Part shown: positions 24,243 to 32,542 of the stretch, one piece after another
How the letters are laid out: each line of letters opens with the position of its first letter
How positions within the stretch are numbered: the first letter of the stretch is position 1
Source: a candidate division FCPU426 bacterium
Lineage (GTDB): Bacteria > Oederibacteriota > Muellerivitia > Muellerivitales > Muellerivitaceae
Assembly: GCA_023249615.1 (NCBI GenBank)
Contig: JAHFCG010000004.1
Location: 1 to 47,194 of the forward strand
Length of the DNA: 47,194 nucleotides
Direction of reading: 5' to 3'
Position numbers and translations under genes: made by a program
Notes under the pieces: model-generated
What the model saw: only the letters and a program-made list of their open reading frames with translations
Databases searched by the model: none
What the model was told of the DNA's origin: nothing

Positions 24243-25123
24243 AGGATTCCCTCCACCCCAAAAACTTTCCTCGGTCTCAACTCACCGCTTTCCGAGACCT
24301 CGGCGACCGAACACAAAAGACCCTCCGGATTCAAAATTCGGTAGGTCCCAGCCGAACCTTCGGGCAAATTCATTTTTTTTCCGTGGCAAAGATCCGAGAG
24401 CATTGGCCCACCCATTCTCAACTCCCCCAGGTGGGAAACCAGGCTACCTGAGGGAAGTAACATACCCGAAAGGTTTCCCTCTTCCGTCTTTTTTTTAACA
24501 TCCTCCAGGGTAAAACTTGCCGACAAATGAAAAGGCCCCACGCGGGTCCGCTCGAGACTTTCCATGCAGCCGCCGACAGCCAGGGCTTCCCCCAAGGATT
24601 GGCATAAAACCCGGATATAGGTTCCGGCGGAACAGACCACCCGAAAGGTAACCCTGGGGACTTCCACCCTGATTGGTTCCAGTTCCTCAATTTTAATCGC
24701 CCGGGGTTTTCGCTCCACCACCTTTCCCTGTCGGGCCAATTCATAGAGTTTTTTTCCCGCGAATTTTACGGCCGAGACCATCGGGGGGGTTTGTTCGGTA
24801 ATATTTTTCAGCTTGAAAAGTTCTTCCCTGATTTTTTCCCCGGATAACCCCGCCGGATCCTTTTCGTTTATGGTCTTACCCGTAACATCACAACTGTCCG
24901 TTGATTTTCCCAGAAGGCAGGTGGCGACGTATTCCTTGGAATAAGAGGAAAACTCAATAAGCCTGGTCGCGATTCCCACCGCCAAAGGAAGAACTCCGGT
25001 TGCCATCGGATCAAGGGTTCCCAAATGTCCGATTTGTTTTTCTTTGAGAAGGCCGCGGGCCTTCGCCACCACATCATGGGAGGTCCAACCGGGGGGCTTG
25101 TTGATATTAATTACACCGTTCAT
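24239..25123 (-). CDS. truB: tRNA pseudouridine-55 synthase
   Basis: TruB makes pseudouridine 55 in the T-loop of tRNAs. The N-terminal part has GVININKPPGWTSHDVV and the catalytic motif GTLDPMATGVLP (catalytic Asp about residue 38). The active-site strand RVVCSAGTYIRVLCQSLGEAL follows, with a C-terminal PUA-like region (SELRPRK type). AAGGAC lies 7 nt before ATG. It shares its stop codon region with ribF (TTGA overlap), so the two are coupled. Length 294 is typical. Confidence 0.96.
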   Translation of the reverse strand: MNGVININKPPGWTSHDVVAKARGLLKEKQIGHLGTLDPMATGVLPLAVGIATRLIEFSSYSKEYVATCLLGKSTDSCDVTGKTINEKDPAGLSGEKIREELFKLKNITEQTPPMVSAVKFAGKKLYELARQGKVVERKPRAIKIEELEPIRVEVPRVTFRVVCSAGTYIRVLCQSLGEALAVGGCMESLERTRVGPFHLSASFTLEDVKKKTEEGNLSGMLLPSGSLVSHLGELRMGGPMLSDLCHGKKMNLPEGSAGTYRILNPEGLLCSVAEVSESGELRPRKVFGVEGIL

Positions 25124-25159
25124 AAAAATCGTCCTTATGCGGAATTTTCACTAAGTGGA

Positions 25160-25296
25160 GAAATCAATTTTGAATTCTTAATTTTGAGTTTTGAATTAAG
25201 GATTGAAAAACAGCAATTTGATTTAAAATTTGAACTTGGTTTTCTCGCGGAGAAAACATCATTAATTCAAAATTCATAATTCAAAACTCAAAATTG
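25160..25296. repeat. AT-rich palindromic repeat (TTGAATTCTTAATTTTGAG family)
   Basis: Left TTTTGAATTCTTAATTTTGA and right TTCATAATTCAAAACTCAAA are complementary over about 35 bp with a few mismatches. It fills the nrnA-truB gap. Confidence 0.7.
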
Positions 25297-25298
25297 CC

Positions 25299-26330
25299 CT
25301 ATCGGAGGGCTGATTGGCAGGCTTGAAGAACAATCTTCAAGGCTTTGTCCAGCGGGCCGGATAAAACCGCGCCGGCGGCGTAGGCGTGTCCCCCGCCCTT
25401 GAACTTGTTGGCGATAAAAGCCACATTCACATCCGAACGGGAACGAAGGGAAAGTTTTATTTGGCCGTCCGGTCTTTCTTTCAGAAAAATCGCGATTTGG
25501 ACTGTATCAATCTTGCGCACGAAATTGATCAGGTTTTCGGTATCCTCATCGCAGGCCCCCGTTTTCTCCAAATCCGAATGGGAAAGTGTCATGGAGGCGA
25601 TTTTGCCGTCCCCGTAGACCTGGATGGTTCCAAGTGATATCCGCACAAGTTCCATGGCCTCTTTGCTGATCCCCGCGAAAATCTGGTCGCTGACCAGGGC
25701 GGCGTCGGCGCCGACATCCACCAGTTCCGCGGCCAGCCTTAAAACCCGGGGTGTGGTGTTGGAATAACGAAAGCCTCCGGTATCGGTGACCAGGGATGTA
25801 TAAACGCTTTCCGCGATTCCCCTGTCCACCTTCACTTCGAGCGCTTTGATCAAATGGTAAACAATCTCCCCGGTTGCGGAAGCCTCCGGCAGGACTAGGT
25901 TGTAATCGCCGTAACGGTCGTTTGAGAAATGATGGTCGATGTTGACGAGAGTGCCAAATTCCTCCCTTTTAACATTGTCCCGAATTCTTCCAAAATTGCC
26001 GGCATCTAGGACGAAACAAACCTCGTGGCTTGGGATGACGTCGGAAGTTTCATACTTTTCCACAAAACCCAGGTATTCAAAACGCTTGGGCAGCCGGTCG
26101 TGGTTAACCACCCGGACCTTTTTCCCAAGTTTTTTCAAGGCCAGATAAAGGGCCGATTCCGCGCCCAAACCATCTCCATCCGGATTCACATGGGTTGTCA
26201 AAAGAAAGGATTTATGGGACTTGATCAGTTGGACAACGGTCGCGAATTTTTCCCTGCCAAAATATTCCGGTTTTTTTTCAGAGCGGGACGATTGTTTAGG
26301 TTTGGAAAGGGGTTTAGTCTTCAGTTTCAT
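25299..26330 (-). CDS. nrnA: DHH-family nanoRNase/pAp phosphatase
   Basis: An NrnA-type enzyme that degrades 2-5-mer RNA and dephosphorylates pAp. The DHH domain has HVNPDGDGLGAES (metal-binding Asp residues), DAGNFGR and the name-giving DHH in NIDHHFSNDRYG. TDTGGFRYSNT is conserved. The DHHA1 domain ends in GGGHAYAAGA. The 343-residue form has a basic N-terminal extension of about 25 residues. Its start overlaps the end of rbfA by 17 nt. It is a usual member between rbfA and truB. Confidence 0.93.
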   Translation of the reverse strand: MKLKTKPLSKPKQSSRSEKKPEYFGREKFATVVQLIKSHKSFLLTTHVNPDGDGLGAESALYLALKKLGKKVRVVNHDRLPKRFEYLGFVEKYETSDVIPSHEVCFVLDAGNFGRIRDNVKREEFGTLVNIDHHFSNDRYGDYNLVLPEASATGEIVYHLIKALEVKVDRGIAESVYTSLVTDTGGFRYSNTTPRVLRLAAELVDVGADAALVSDQIFAGISKEAMELVRISLGTIQVYGDGKIASMTLSHSDLEKTGACDEDTENLINFVRKIDTVQIAIFLKERPDGQIKLSLRSRSDVNVAFIANKFKGGGHAYAAGAVLSGPLDKALKIVLQACQSALR

Positions 26331-26685
26331 CGTCTTTTTTTTCTTTCGGCTGGAGGGAATTCAAAATCCCCTTGATTTTCATGGCATGGTCGAGGGATTT
26401 ATCCAGGTTAAAATGAATATCCGGGGTATAACGTAATTGAAGCCGTCGTCCAAGCTCGCGCCGGACAAAACCCTTCGCTCGTTCCAAACCCGCCATGGTT
26501 TCTTGCCGGGTTTTTTCATCCCCCAAAACAGACACGAAAATTTTGGAGTGTCTTAGGTCATCGGCGGTTTCGACCAGGGTCACGGTCACGAAATGAATCG
26601 CGGGGTCTTTAACTTCCTGGGTCAGCATCACGCTGACTTCCCGTTTGATGGCTTCCGATACCTTTTCCGCGCGTTTAAAACCCAT
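26314..26685 (-). CDS. rbfA: Ribosome-binding factor A
   Basis: RbfA binds the pre-30S subunit and helps 16S rRNA maturation, especially in the cold. The 123-residue KH-type protein has RAEKVSEAIKREVSVMLTQEVKDP, as R-A-E-K-V-S-E-A-I then VSVMLTQEVKDP, the strand FVTVTLVETADDLRHSKIFVS, in two blocks, and the terminal LRYTPDIHFNLDKSLDHA. The acidic/basic tail overlaps the nrnA start. It lies directly after infB. Confidence 0.95.
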   Translation of the reverse strand: MGFKRAEKVSEAIKREVSVMLTQEVKDPAIHFVTVTLVETADDLRHSKIFVSVLGDEKTRQETMAGLERAKGFVRRELGRRLQLRYTPDIHFNLDKSLDHAMKIKGILNSLQPKEKKDDETED

Positions 26686-26701
26686 TCCAACCCCTCAACC
26701 C

Positions 26702-26782
26702 CAAATGAAAAATGGATAATTTAAAATGTACAATTTTTAAAATCAGCCTTCCCATCTTCCATTTTACATTCTTCATTTTTCA
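26702..26782. repeat. AT-rich palindromic repeat between infB and rbfA
   Basis: AAATGAAAAATGGATAATTT on the left and ATTTTACATTCTTCATTTTT on the right form an imperfect inverted repeat. Confidence 0.5.
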
Positions 26783-26788
26783 TCGAAG

Positions 26789-29086
26789 TTAGTCGACCAG
26801 CTTCTGCGCGACCGCCTCAAGGACGTAAGCCTCCAAATGGTCCCCCACCTGGATGTCCTCAAAACCCTCAATGCCGATACCGCACTCGTAATTGCTGGCA
26901 ACTTCCTTCACATCGTCCTTGAATCGGCGCAGGGAGGAAAGGGCGCCCTCGTAAACCACCGCGTCCGCCCGGAGAACCTTGACCTTGGCCTTGCTGGTGA
27001 ATTTGCCGGAAAGAATCATGGAACCGGCGATGGGTCCCTTGGGAGTATTGAATAATTGCCTGACCTCGGCCTTGCCGATGGAAACCTGGCGGTACGTCGG
27101 TTCCAGCATACCCTCCATGGCCTTGCGGACGTCTTCCACGGCGTCGTAAATGATCTTGTAAACTCGGACATCCACGTCCTCTTTTTCAGCTGTGGCTTTT
27201 CCGTTGGAATCCATCTTCACGTTGAAGCCAACCACGATGGCGTTGGAGGCGGAGGCCAAAAGAATGTCGGAGTTGACGATATTACCGGTTCCCTTGTGAA
27301 TGACGCGGAGGGCCACCTTCTCGGCGGAAAGTTTTTCCAGGGAGGAGGCAAGGGCCTCCACGGACCCCTGAACGTCACCCTTGACGATGACTTTAAGTTC
27401 CTTGATCTGCCCTTCCTTGATTTGCTCGAACAAGTTATCAAGCGTGATATGTTTCATCGCTCCCACCAGGCGGTTGTCCTTCATGGCCTCCGTGCGGCGT
27501 CCGGAAATTTCGCGGGCAATCTTGGAGTCTTCCATCATGTAGAAGGTGTCGCCGGCCTGGGGAACATCGCTTAAACCCAAAACTTCAACCGGCGTCGCGG
27601 GACCCGCGGCCTTCACCACCTTGCCCAAATCGTCGTGCATGGCCTTCACCCGTCCGTAGGTGCTTCCCGCCAAGACGGTGTCGCCGATGTTCAGTGTTCC
27701 CTTTTCAACCAGCAGGGTCGCAACAGGACCGCGGCCTTTATCCAATCTCGCTTCCAAAACCACACCCTTCGCGGGACGATTGGGATTGGCTTTTAATTCC
27801 AAAACCTCGGCCTGGAGCAGGATCATTTCCAAAAGCTTTTCAAGGTTCAACCGCTTTTTGGCCGAAACCTCGACGTAGATGGTCGTGCCGCCCCACTCTT
27901 CGGGAACCAATCCACGTTCGGCAACCTGGGTCTTGACCCTGTCCGGATTGGCTTCAGGCTTGTCGATTTTATTGATGGCCACAATGATGGGCACCTTGGC
28001 TTCTTTGGCGTGGTCGATGGCCTCAAGTGTCTGGGGCATCACGCCGTCATCGGCCGCGACCACAAGGACAACGATGTCCGTGGCCTTTGCTCCGCGGGCC
28101 CTCATCAATGTAAAAGCCTCATGACCAGGGGTATCGAGGAAAGTAATGGAACCCTTTTCAGTCGTAACCTGATAAGCGCCGATGTGCTGGGTGATTCCGC
28201 CGGCTTCGCCTTCAGCCACTTTGGTTTTGCGGATGGCGTCCAGCAGAAGGGTTTTTCCATGATCGACATGACCCATAATGGTGACGACCGGCGAACGGGG
28301 CTTTAAATCCTTTGGATCATCCGGGGCTTCCTGGAACATTTCAGCGCCGAAAAGTGGAACCACCTCCACCTGGGCATCGTGAGCCGAGGCCAAAGTTTCC
28401 GCCACGGTCATATCGAGGCGTTGGTTGATGGTGGCCAGAATTTTCAGGTCCAGCATTTCCTTGATCAAAACGCCGGCTTTTACGTTTAGTTTCTGGGCCA
28501 ATTCAGCGACGGTGATGCCCTCGGTAATTTTGACGACGGTCAGAACCTTGGGCGCGGCCGGAGTTCCGTCCTCATTAAAAAGTTCTTCCGTTTTCGGTTT
28601 TTCCTCAACCGCCTCGTTCTTGGCGGCCGCCGTGACGCTCTTGGGCCGTCCCGCCGCGAGTCCATGACCCCCGGACCGGGGAGGCATGGCCTTGGTTCCA
28701 GCCGGTTTACGGGTGGTGGTGGCCGGTTTTGCCGCTGCCTTGGTAAAAGTCTTGGGAGCGGGATAAGTCGCCGTTGGGGAAGACAAGGAATTTGAGTGTT
28801 TCAAAAGAGTTTTAGTCGAAGCGGAGGGCGAGGAAGCGGTTGTAGCCGGGGTTTTAAATCCCGCCGATTTGGGGGATACGCCCGTTGAAGGCCCGGAAGC
28901 CGCGACAGAGGCGGCGGCGGAAACCAAATCCGCCAGACCCAAATCCCGGCGAATGTCGGACTGGATCTTGTCATCAACCACCGTCAACTGGCTGGGAATG
29001 GCGAAGCCCAGCTTCTTGCAGCGGTCCAGGATCTCCTTGCTGGGAAGTCCCAGTTCTTTGGCGAATTCAAAAAGGCGTTTACCCAT
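26789..29086 (-). CDS. infB: Translation initiation factor IF-2
   Basis: A GTPase that places initiator tRNA on the ribosome. The N-terminal IF2N module is [20 protein letters not shown], within 1-50. A low-complexity Ala/Pro/Ser/Thr linker (60-165) follows, then a second IF2N module (about 180-240) and the G domain (about 265-435) with [16 protein letters not shown] and NKIDK. The C-terminal beta-barrel and IF2-C domains follow. The 765-residue length is within the normal range. It is encoded 6 nt after nusA. Confidence 0.97.
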   Translation of the reverse strand: MGKRLFEFAKELGLPSKEILDRCKKLGFAIPSQLTVVDDKIQSDIRRDLGLADLVSAAASVAASGPSTGVSPKSAGFKTPATTASSPSASTKTLLKHSNSLSSPTATYPAPKTFTKAAAKPATTTRKPAGTKAMPPRSGGHGLAAGRPKSVTAAAKNEAVEEKPKTEELFNEDGTPAAPKVLTVVKITEGITVAELAQKLNVKAGVLIKEMLDLKILATINQRLDMTVAETLASAHDAQVEVVPLFGAEMFQEAPDDPKDLKPRSPVVTIMGHVDHGKTLLLDAIRKTKVAEGEAGGITQHIGAYQVTTEKGSITFLDTPGHEAFTLMRARGAKATDIVVLVVAADDGVMPQTLEAIDHAKEAKVPIIVAINKIDKPEANPDRVKTQVAERGLVPEEWGGTTIYVEVSAKKRLNLEKLLEMILLQAEVLELKANPNRPAKGVVLEARLDKGRGPVATLLVEKGTLNIGDTVLAGSTYGRVKAMHDDLGKVVKAAGPATPVEVLGLSDVPQAGDTFYMMEDSKIAREISGRRTEAMKDNRLVGAMKHITLDNLFEQIKEGQIKELKVIVKGDVQGSVEALASSLEKLSAEKVALRVIHKGTGNIVNSDILLASASNAIVVGFNVKMDSNGKATAEKEDVDVRVYKIIYDAVEDVRKAMEGMLEPTYRQVSIGKAEVRQLFNTPKGPIAGSMILSGKFTSKAKVKVLRADAVVYEGALSSLRRFKDDVKEVASNYECGIGIEGFEDIQVGDHLEAYVLEAVAQKLVD

Positions 29087-29092
29087 GGGAGA

Positions 29093-30415
29093 TTAGTTTT
29101 CCTCCACGGTGGAATCAGAAGGAGCGGCGGGGGAAAGCTCCGGAGAAGCCGGAATCGTGGGAATGCCCTCATCGTCTTTTGTAAGTTCTGGTGCGTCCGG
29201 GATCTCTCCCTTTACGGCCCCCTCGTCAATTTCATCCGGCGGAGCGTCTTTTCGTGTTTCCTCGGTCAAAGCATCAGCGGCACCAGCGGAGGGAGCCTCA
29301 ATTTTGGCGTCCGCCAGTTCAGAGGGAACCTCCTGTTGAATTTCCTGGAAGTGGGCGTCCATGCGCGCCCTTTCCTCTCCCGCGTGCTGTTCCTCATTTT
29401 TGATGTCGATCTTGATGCCGGTAAGCCTCGCGGCCAAACGGGCGTTCTGGCCCTTCTTGCCGATGGCCAGGCTCAGCTGGTCATTGGGGACGATAACCTC
29501 AGCCGAGGGAATCTCGGGATGGAAAACAATCCGGGAAATTTTCGCCGGCGACAGGGAGTTGGAAAGATAGGCGTGCGGTTCCTCGGCCCAGCGGACGATG
29601 TCCACCTTTTCCCCGCGGATCTCATCCACGATATTTTGAACGCGGATTCCCTTTACTCCCACGCAGGCTCCGACCGCGTCAATGCGGTCATCGCCCATGG
29701 AGCGGACGGAAATTTTCGTGCGGGCCCCGGCTTCACGGGCAACGCTCTCAATTTTGACGGCTCCCTCGTAAATCTCGGGAACTTCCAGCTCGAAAAGTTT
29801 TCGGACCAAATTCGGGTGGGCGCGGGTCACGATGATGGCGGGGCCCTTGACCGTTTTGCGGACCTCGAGAACCAAAAACTTCATGCGCTCTCCGGTGGAA
29901 TAGCGTTCGCGGGGTACCTGTTCCTTGGCCGGCATTAGGGCCTCGGCGTCGCCCAGGGAAATAATGACGTTTCGGCCTTCATAGCGAAGAACACTTCCGG
30001 TAATAAGATCGCCTTCCTTTTCCTTGAACTGGTCATAGACACTTTGACGCTCGGCATCCTGAACCCTTTGGACAATAACCTGTTTGGCGGTCTGGGCCGC
30101 GATTCGGCCGAATTGCTCGTTGGGAATGCGGATCTTCACGACATCGCCCACCTGGGCGTCATCCTTGTGTTTTCGGGCATCGGATAAGGTCATCTGGATG
30201 CCGGCATCGGTAATGGTGTCCACAACTTCCTTCAGGTAAAAGGCCTTGAATTCATAGTTAACATCGTCAAATTCAACATCCACTTCCTGCCCAGCGCCGT
30301 AGATTTTTTTGGCGGCGGAAGACAAAGCGGCCTGTATCGCCTCGACAAGCTTTTTCTTGTCGATGCGCTTGGTATGTTCTAATTGGCTCATCACCAAGGC
30401 TAAATCGTTACCCAT
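29093..30415 (-). CDS. nusA: Transcription termination/antitermination protein NusA
   Basis: NusA binds RNA polymerase and modulates pausing, termination and antitermination. It has the N-terminal domain, an S1 domain (LITGSVLRYEGRNVIISLGDAEALMP, as LITGSVLRYEGRN then ISLGDAEALMP) and KH1/KH2 (GACVGVKGIRVQNIVDEIRGEK, as GACVGVKGIRV, and LAIGKKGQNARLAARLTG). After about residue 370 comes an acidic, low-complexity tail instead of the acidic repeats of E. coli. ATG has GGAG 8 nt upstream. Between rimP and infB as usual. Confidence 0.96.
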   Translation of the reverse strand: MGNDLALVMSQLEHTKRIDKKKLVEAIQAALSSAAKKIYGAGQEVDVEFDDVNYEFKAFYLKEVVDTITDAGIQMTLSDARKHKDDAQVGDVVKIRIPNEQFGRIAAQTAKQVIVQRVQDAERQSVYDQFKEKEGDLITGSVLRYEGRNVIISLGDAEALMPAKEQVPRERYSTGERMKFLVLEVRKTVKGPAIIVTRAHPNLVRKLFELEVPEIYEGAVKIESVAREAGARTKISVRSMGDDRIDAVGACVGVKGIRVQNIVDEIRGEKVDIVRWAEEPHAYLSNSLSPAKISRIVFHPEIPSAEVIVPNDQLSLAIGKKGQNARLAARLTGIKIDIKNEEQHAGEERARMDAHFQEIQQEVPSELADAKIEAPSAGAADALTEETRKDAPPDEIDEGAVKGEIPDAPELTKDDEGIPTIPASPELSPAAPSDSTVEEN

Positions 30416-30439
30416 AACCCTCGCTCCGCTCGGAATTTA

Positions 30440-30507
30440 GAGGTAGGAAGTAGGAATTTGGAAGTTTATTACAACTCCTAATTCCCAACTCCTAATTCCT
30501 AATTTTT
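30440..30507. repeat. Palindromic repeat (TAGGAATTAGGAGTTGGGAA family)
   Basis: AGGTAGGAAGTAGGAATTTGG and TCCTAATTCCCAACTCCTAAT are imperfectly complementary and each is internally repetitive. It occupies the rimP-nusA gap within the operon. Confidence 0.6.
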
Positions 30508-30980
30508 TATATCTCAACCACCAGCCGGGCGGTTTTCACTTCGGTGAAAGGCACCCGAAAATTTCTCGTCTTATCCAGCCAAACCTCAACCTCATCGCCA
30601 ACTACTTCCCCCAACCGGCCTTGAAAGGCCGCTTGCCCCACCAGGGGCTCGCGTAAAACAAAATGGGCCATCCGGCCCTTGAACCTTTGGCAGTCCTCCA
30701 GGTTTCTTAAAGGCCTGTCCAATCCCGGGGACGACACCTCCAGCAAATAGGCTGTCTCGATGAGGTTTAATTCATCCAGGCGCTTTTCCAGATCCCGGCT
30801 CACCAAGGCGCAATCCTCAACCGTGACCGGGCCCGACTTCTTGTCGATGGCCACAGTGACCACCAGGATGCTGCCCTGGGGCCTGCTCTTGAGCTCAAAG
30901 AGCTCCAGAAAGTTGTCCTTTACCACGGCTTCGGTGATTTCCCGAAGCTGGACTAAATTCGGCTCGTTCAGAAACCCCAT
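30507..30980 (-). CDS. rimP: Ribosome maturation factor RimP
   Basis: RimP assists 30S assembly. The 157-residue protein has the first domain ending in VTVEDCALVSRDLEKRLD and the strand LEVSSPGLDRPL, then the SH3-like second domain (RFKGRMAHFVLREP, VEVWLDKTRNFRVPFTEVKTARL in part). I start at ATG 30980, four codons inside the longest frame, because GGAG lies 6 nt upstream. It is the first gene of the nusA-infB operon; its leader contains several hairpins. Confidence 0.93.
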   Translation of the reverse strand: MGFLNEPNLVQLREITEAVVKDNFLELFELKSRPQGSILVVTVAIDKKSGPVTVEDCALVSRDLEKRLDELNLIETAYLLEVSSPGLDRPLRNLEDCQRFKGRMAHFVLREPLVGQAAFQGRLGEVVGDEVEVWLDKTRNFRVPFTEVKTARLVVEI

Positions 30981-30992
30981 CGTTATCTCCAT

Positions 30993-31242
30993 CCGCCTTC
31001 GCTAAATATTGTGGGTTTCCCAAAATAGCGAAAACCCGATAGCTACGGCGGATTCCGCCAAGTCGTGGCGGATGCCCACCGACCTGTCTGGCGTAGCTTT
31101 AGCAAAGCCAGAAGCCTTGGCGAAGGTGGGCCAATAATTTCCCACGGGTAAACCCCGTGGTCTCCATAAACAACAAACGGCCTTTCGGCCGTCAAAAACA
31201 CCGCAAAACTTGTCCCTGACCACGAAAAGACCAAAAAAGGAG
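30993..31242 (-). other. Hairpin-rich leader of the rimP operon
   Basis: No gene. Three structures are visible: a repeat with the GGCGAAGGTGGGC motif (about 31050-31130), CCACGGG/CCCGTGG (31142-31160), and ACGGCC-TTTC-GGCCGT (31177-31192), which on the minus strand is a GAAA-tetraloop hairpin followed by TTTGTTG. The last could be an attenuator. Confidence 0.45.
31050..31130. repeat. Palindromic repeat (GGCGAAGGTGGGC/CTGTCTGGCGTAGC family)
   Basis: GTGGCGGATGCCCACCGACC through AGCCTTGGCGAAGGTGGGCC contains complementary GCCCACC/GGTGGGC ends and an internal GGCGTAGCTTTAGC/GCAAAGCC segment. Dispersed elements of this kind are common in environmental genomes. Confidence 0.5.
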
Positions 31243-31274
31243 AAAAAAAAAGTAGGCCGTGAAGGGGCCCACTT
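31243..31274 (-). terminator. Rho-independent terminator of the 202-aa secreted-protein gene
   Basis: On the minus strand AAGTGGGCC/GGCCTACTT (nine pairs, one G-U) with a 7-nt loop is followed by nine T. It lies 114 nt after the gene at 31388 and isolates it from the rimP operon. Confidence 0.8.
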
Positions 31275-31387
31275 TTTGGGACTGCCTTAAATTCATGAAT
31301 GTTTTAACAGAAAGAATGAGGGTTGGCAAGGGGAAAGGCCCGAAAAGGCCTAAAACTAAAGGATTTTATCGCCAGCTTCTGACAAAA

Positions 31388-31996
31388 TTAATTAAACCTA
31401 TGTACGTAACCCAACTGCCATAAAAAAAATAAACCAGGGCCTTCACTATAAGTGGGGTTCAATTCAAGATCAAATCCCAACAAATTGACCTCCAGCCCCG
31501 CGCCAAGGTAATTCAAACTGTAGGCCGAGCCACCGTTCCAAAAAATATGCGGGCCATCCACGCGACCGGCCAAAAGTGAGGTGCCCATCAAAAAATCTTT
31601 GTTTTCAATTAATTTTATAGAACCATTCAACTGAACTCCCCGAACCAAATTTGACCAATAACCACCTGAAATCTTTAATCCAAAGTCCTTCCAGTAATAA
31701 CCACCCACAAGATTTAGTAGGGCTGGAAACCCAATGGTTACCCCTGTAATTGGGTACTTTTGTTTGAATGATTTGCCATCCGTGTAATCGATTGAGGCAA
31801 TTTCGGCTTTGGGAATTTTAACTTGTTCGCCTTTAACCGTTTCGAGCAAAACGGAATCATTTTTCTCTTCCAAAATTTTTCCTTTGATTGATTTCCCATC
31901 CTTCAATACCAACTCGGCGGATTTGGCCAAACCGCAAATACCAAAAAGGAAACAAATTAAAATTAAGCCTGGCAAGGTTCTTTTTATTTCCATCAT
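31388..31996 (-). CDS. Hypothetical exported protein
   Basis: I do not recognise a characterised family. A signal peptide covers about 1-26 (LILICFLFGICGLAKSAE). Then comes a small beta-rich segment (LVLKDGKSIKGKILEEKND ... VKIPKAEIASIDY) like the SH3-type domain found at the start of many exported 'FecR/DUF' proteins. The C-terminal two thirds alternate Gly/aromatic strands (GYYWKDFGLKISGGYW ... LGAGLEVNLLGFDLELNP) and look like a small outer-membrane barrel. GGAG lies 7 nt before ATG. It is monocistronic, ended by a strong terminator. Confidence 0.68.
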   Translation of the reverse strand: MMEIKRTLPGLILICFLFGICGLAKSAELVLKDGKSIKGKILEEKNDSVLLETVKGEQVKIPKAEIASIDYTDGKSFKQKYPITGVTIGFPALLNLVGGYYWKDFGLKISGGYWSNLVRGVQLNGSIKLIENKDFLMGTSLLAGRVDGPHIFWNGGSAYSLNYLGAGLEVNLLGFDLELNPTYSEGPGLFFLWQLGYVHRFN

Positions 31997-32099
31997 TTAA
32001 CAACTCCAGAATGTCCGTGAAACATTTCAAAAATAAAGCAGTAAGTATTTACTTGGCGTTTCTAATCTTCCAAAGTAATTTAAATTTTTCCTAATCGCT

Positions 32100-32367
32100 T
32101 CAATCTTCAAATTCCGATAAAGCTTTCAACTTTGAAGCGGCCATCTTTCGACTATTCTGGTCAGCATCCACCTGAATTTCATTCTCTAATTTTTTGAGCA
32201 GATTAACGATTTCGCTAATAGTTGGTTTTTTTACCAATCAACACCATTACCCGATCAATAAATTCGTCGTATTCGTCCTCGGTATTTACAACTAAATGGG
32301 ATAGTAAAGGATCCCAATCATAAAAAAGAATTTTTCGTACCGAAATAAACAATGTTTCTTTGTTCAT
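32100..32367 (-). pseudogene. Small immunity-like gene (DUF1871-like) with a +1 frameshift in an A7 run
   Basis: Reading from ATG 32365-32367 gives a frame with WDPLLS ... NTEDEYDEFIDRVMVLIG, then a TAG after 50 codons. One frame over, the sequence continues KPTISEIVNLLKKLENE ... KLKALSEFED and stops at 32100. The switch falls in seven A residues (32226-32232 on the plus strand as T7); six would restore an 88-residue protein. The WDP ... EDEYD pattern resembles DUF1871-type small proteins often found as immunity partners. Its ATG overlaps the stop of the upstream toxin-like remnant (ATGA). It could be a pseudogene, a consensus error or a programmed shift. Confidence 0.55.
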
Positions 32368-32495
32368 CTCAATGACCAGCCAGTTTTAAAATTTGTCTCA
32401 TTAAAGGGGGTGAAATCCTTTTCGCCATAGAGCGTTACTACTGTTCCCAATTTATCAACAACATTGGGGTCAGGTCTTGAAAACGGCACTAGGAC
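32364..32495 (-). pseudogene. C-terminal remnant of a gene coupled to the immunity-like gene
   Basis: An open frame with no start, ending ...LGTVVTLYGEKDFTPFNETN then FKTGWSLR-stop, overlaps the next ATG as ATGA. The frame runs upstream into a GGGGTCAGG palindrome and a stop. The size and coupling suggest the tail of a polymorphic toxin cut off by insertion of the repeat or by deletion. Toxin identity is inference. Confidence 0.45.
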
Positions 32496-32537
32496 TTAAA
32501 ACCGGTGTTCGAAGTGGCGTTATCAAGGCCTGACCCC
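32466..32537. repeat. Palindromic repeat (GGGGTCAGGCCTTG family)
   Basis: Arms GGGGTCAGGTCTTGAAAACG and its near complement CGTTATCAAGGCCTGACCCC enclose about 20 bp. Sequences of this type often accompany REP-associated/IS200-like transposases in other genomes; no transposase is present here. Confidence 0.75.
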
Positions 32538-32542
32538 ATCGT

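Noticed and set aside
31002-31234. Two minus-strand frames with PTFAKASGFAKATPDRS-like peptides
   Set aside because: They are translations of the dispersed GGCGAAGGTGGGC repeat in the rimP leader.
32466-32537. Insertion sequence at the GGGGTCAGG palindrome
   Set aside because: No transposase frame or target duplication is visible; only the palindrome is present.
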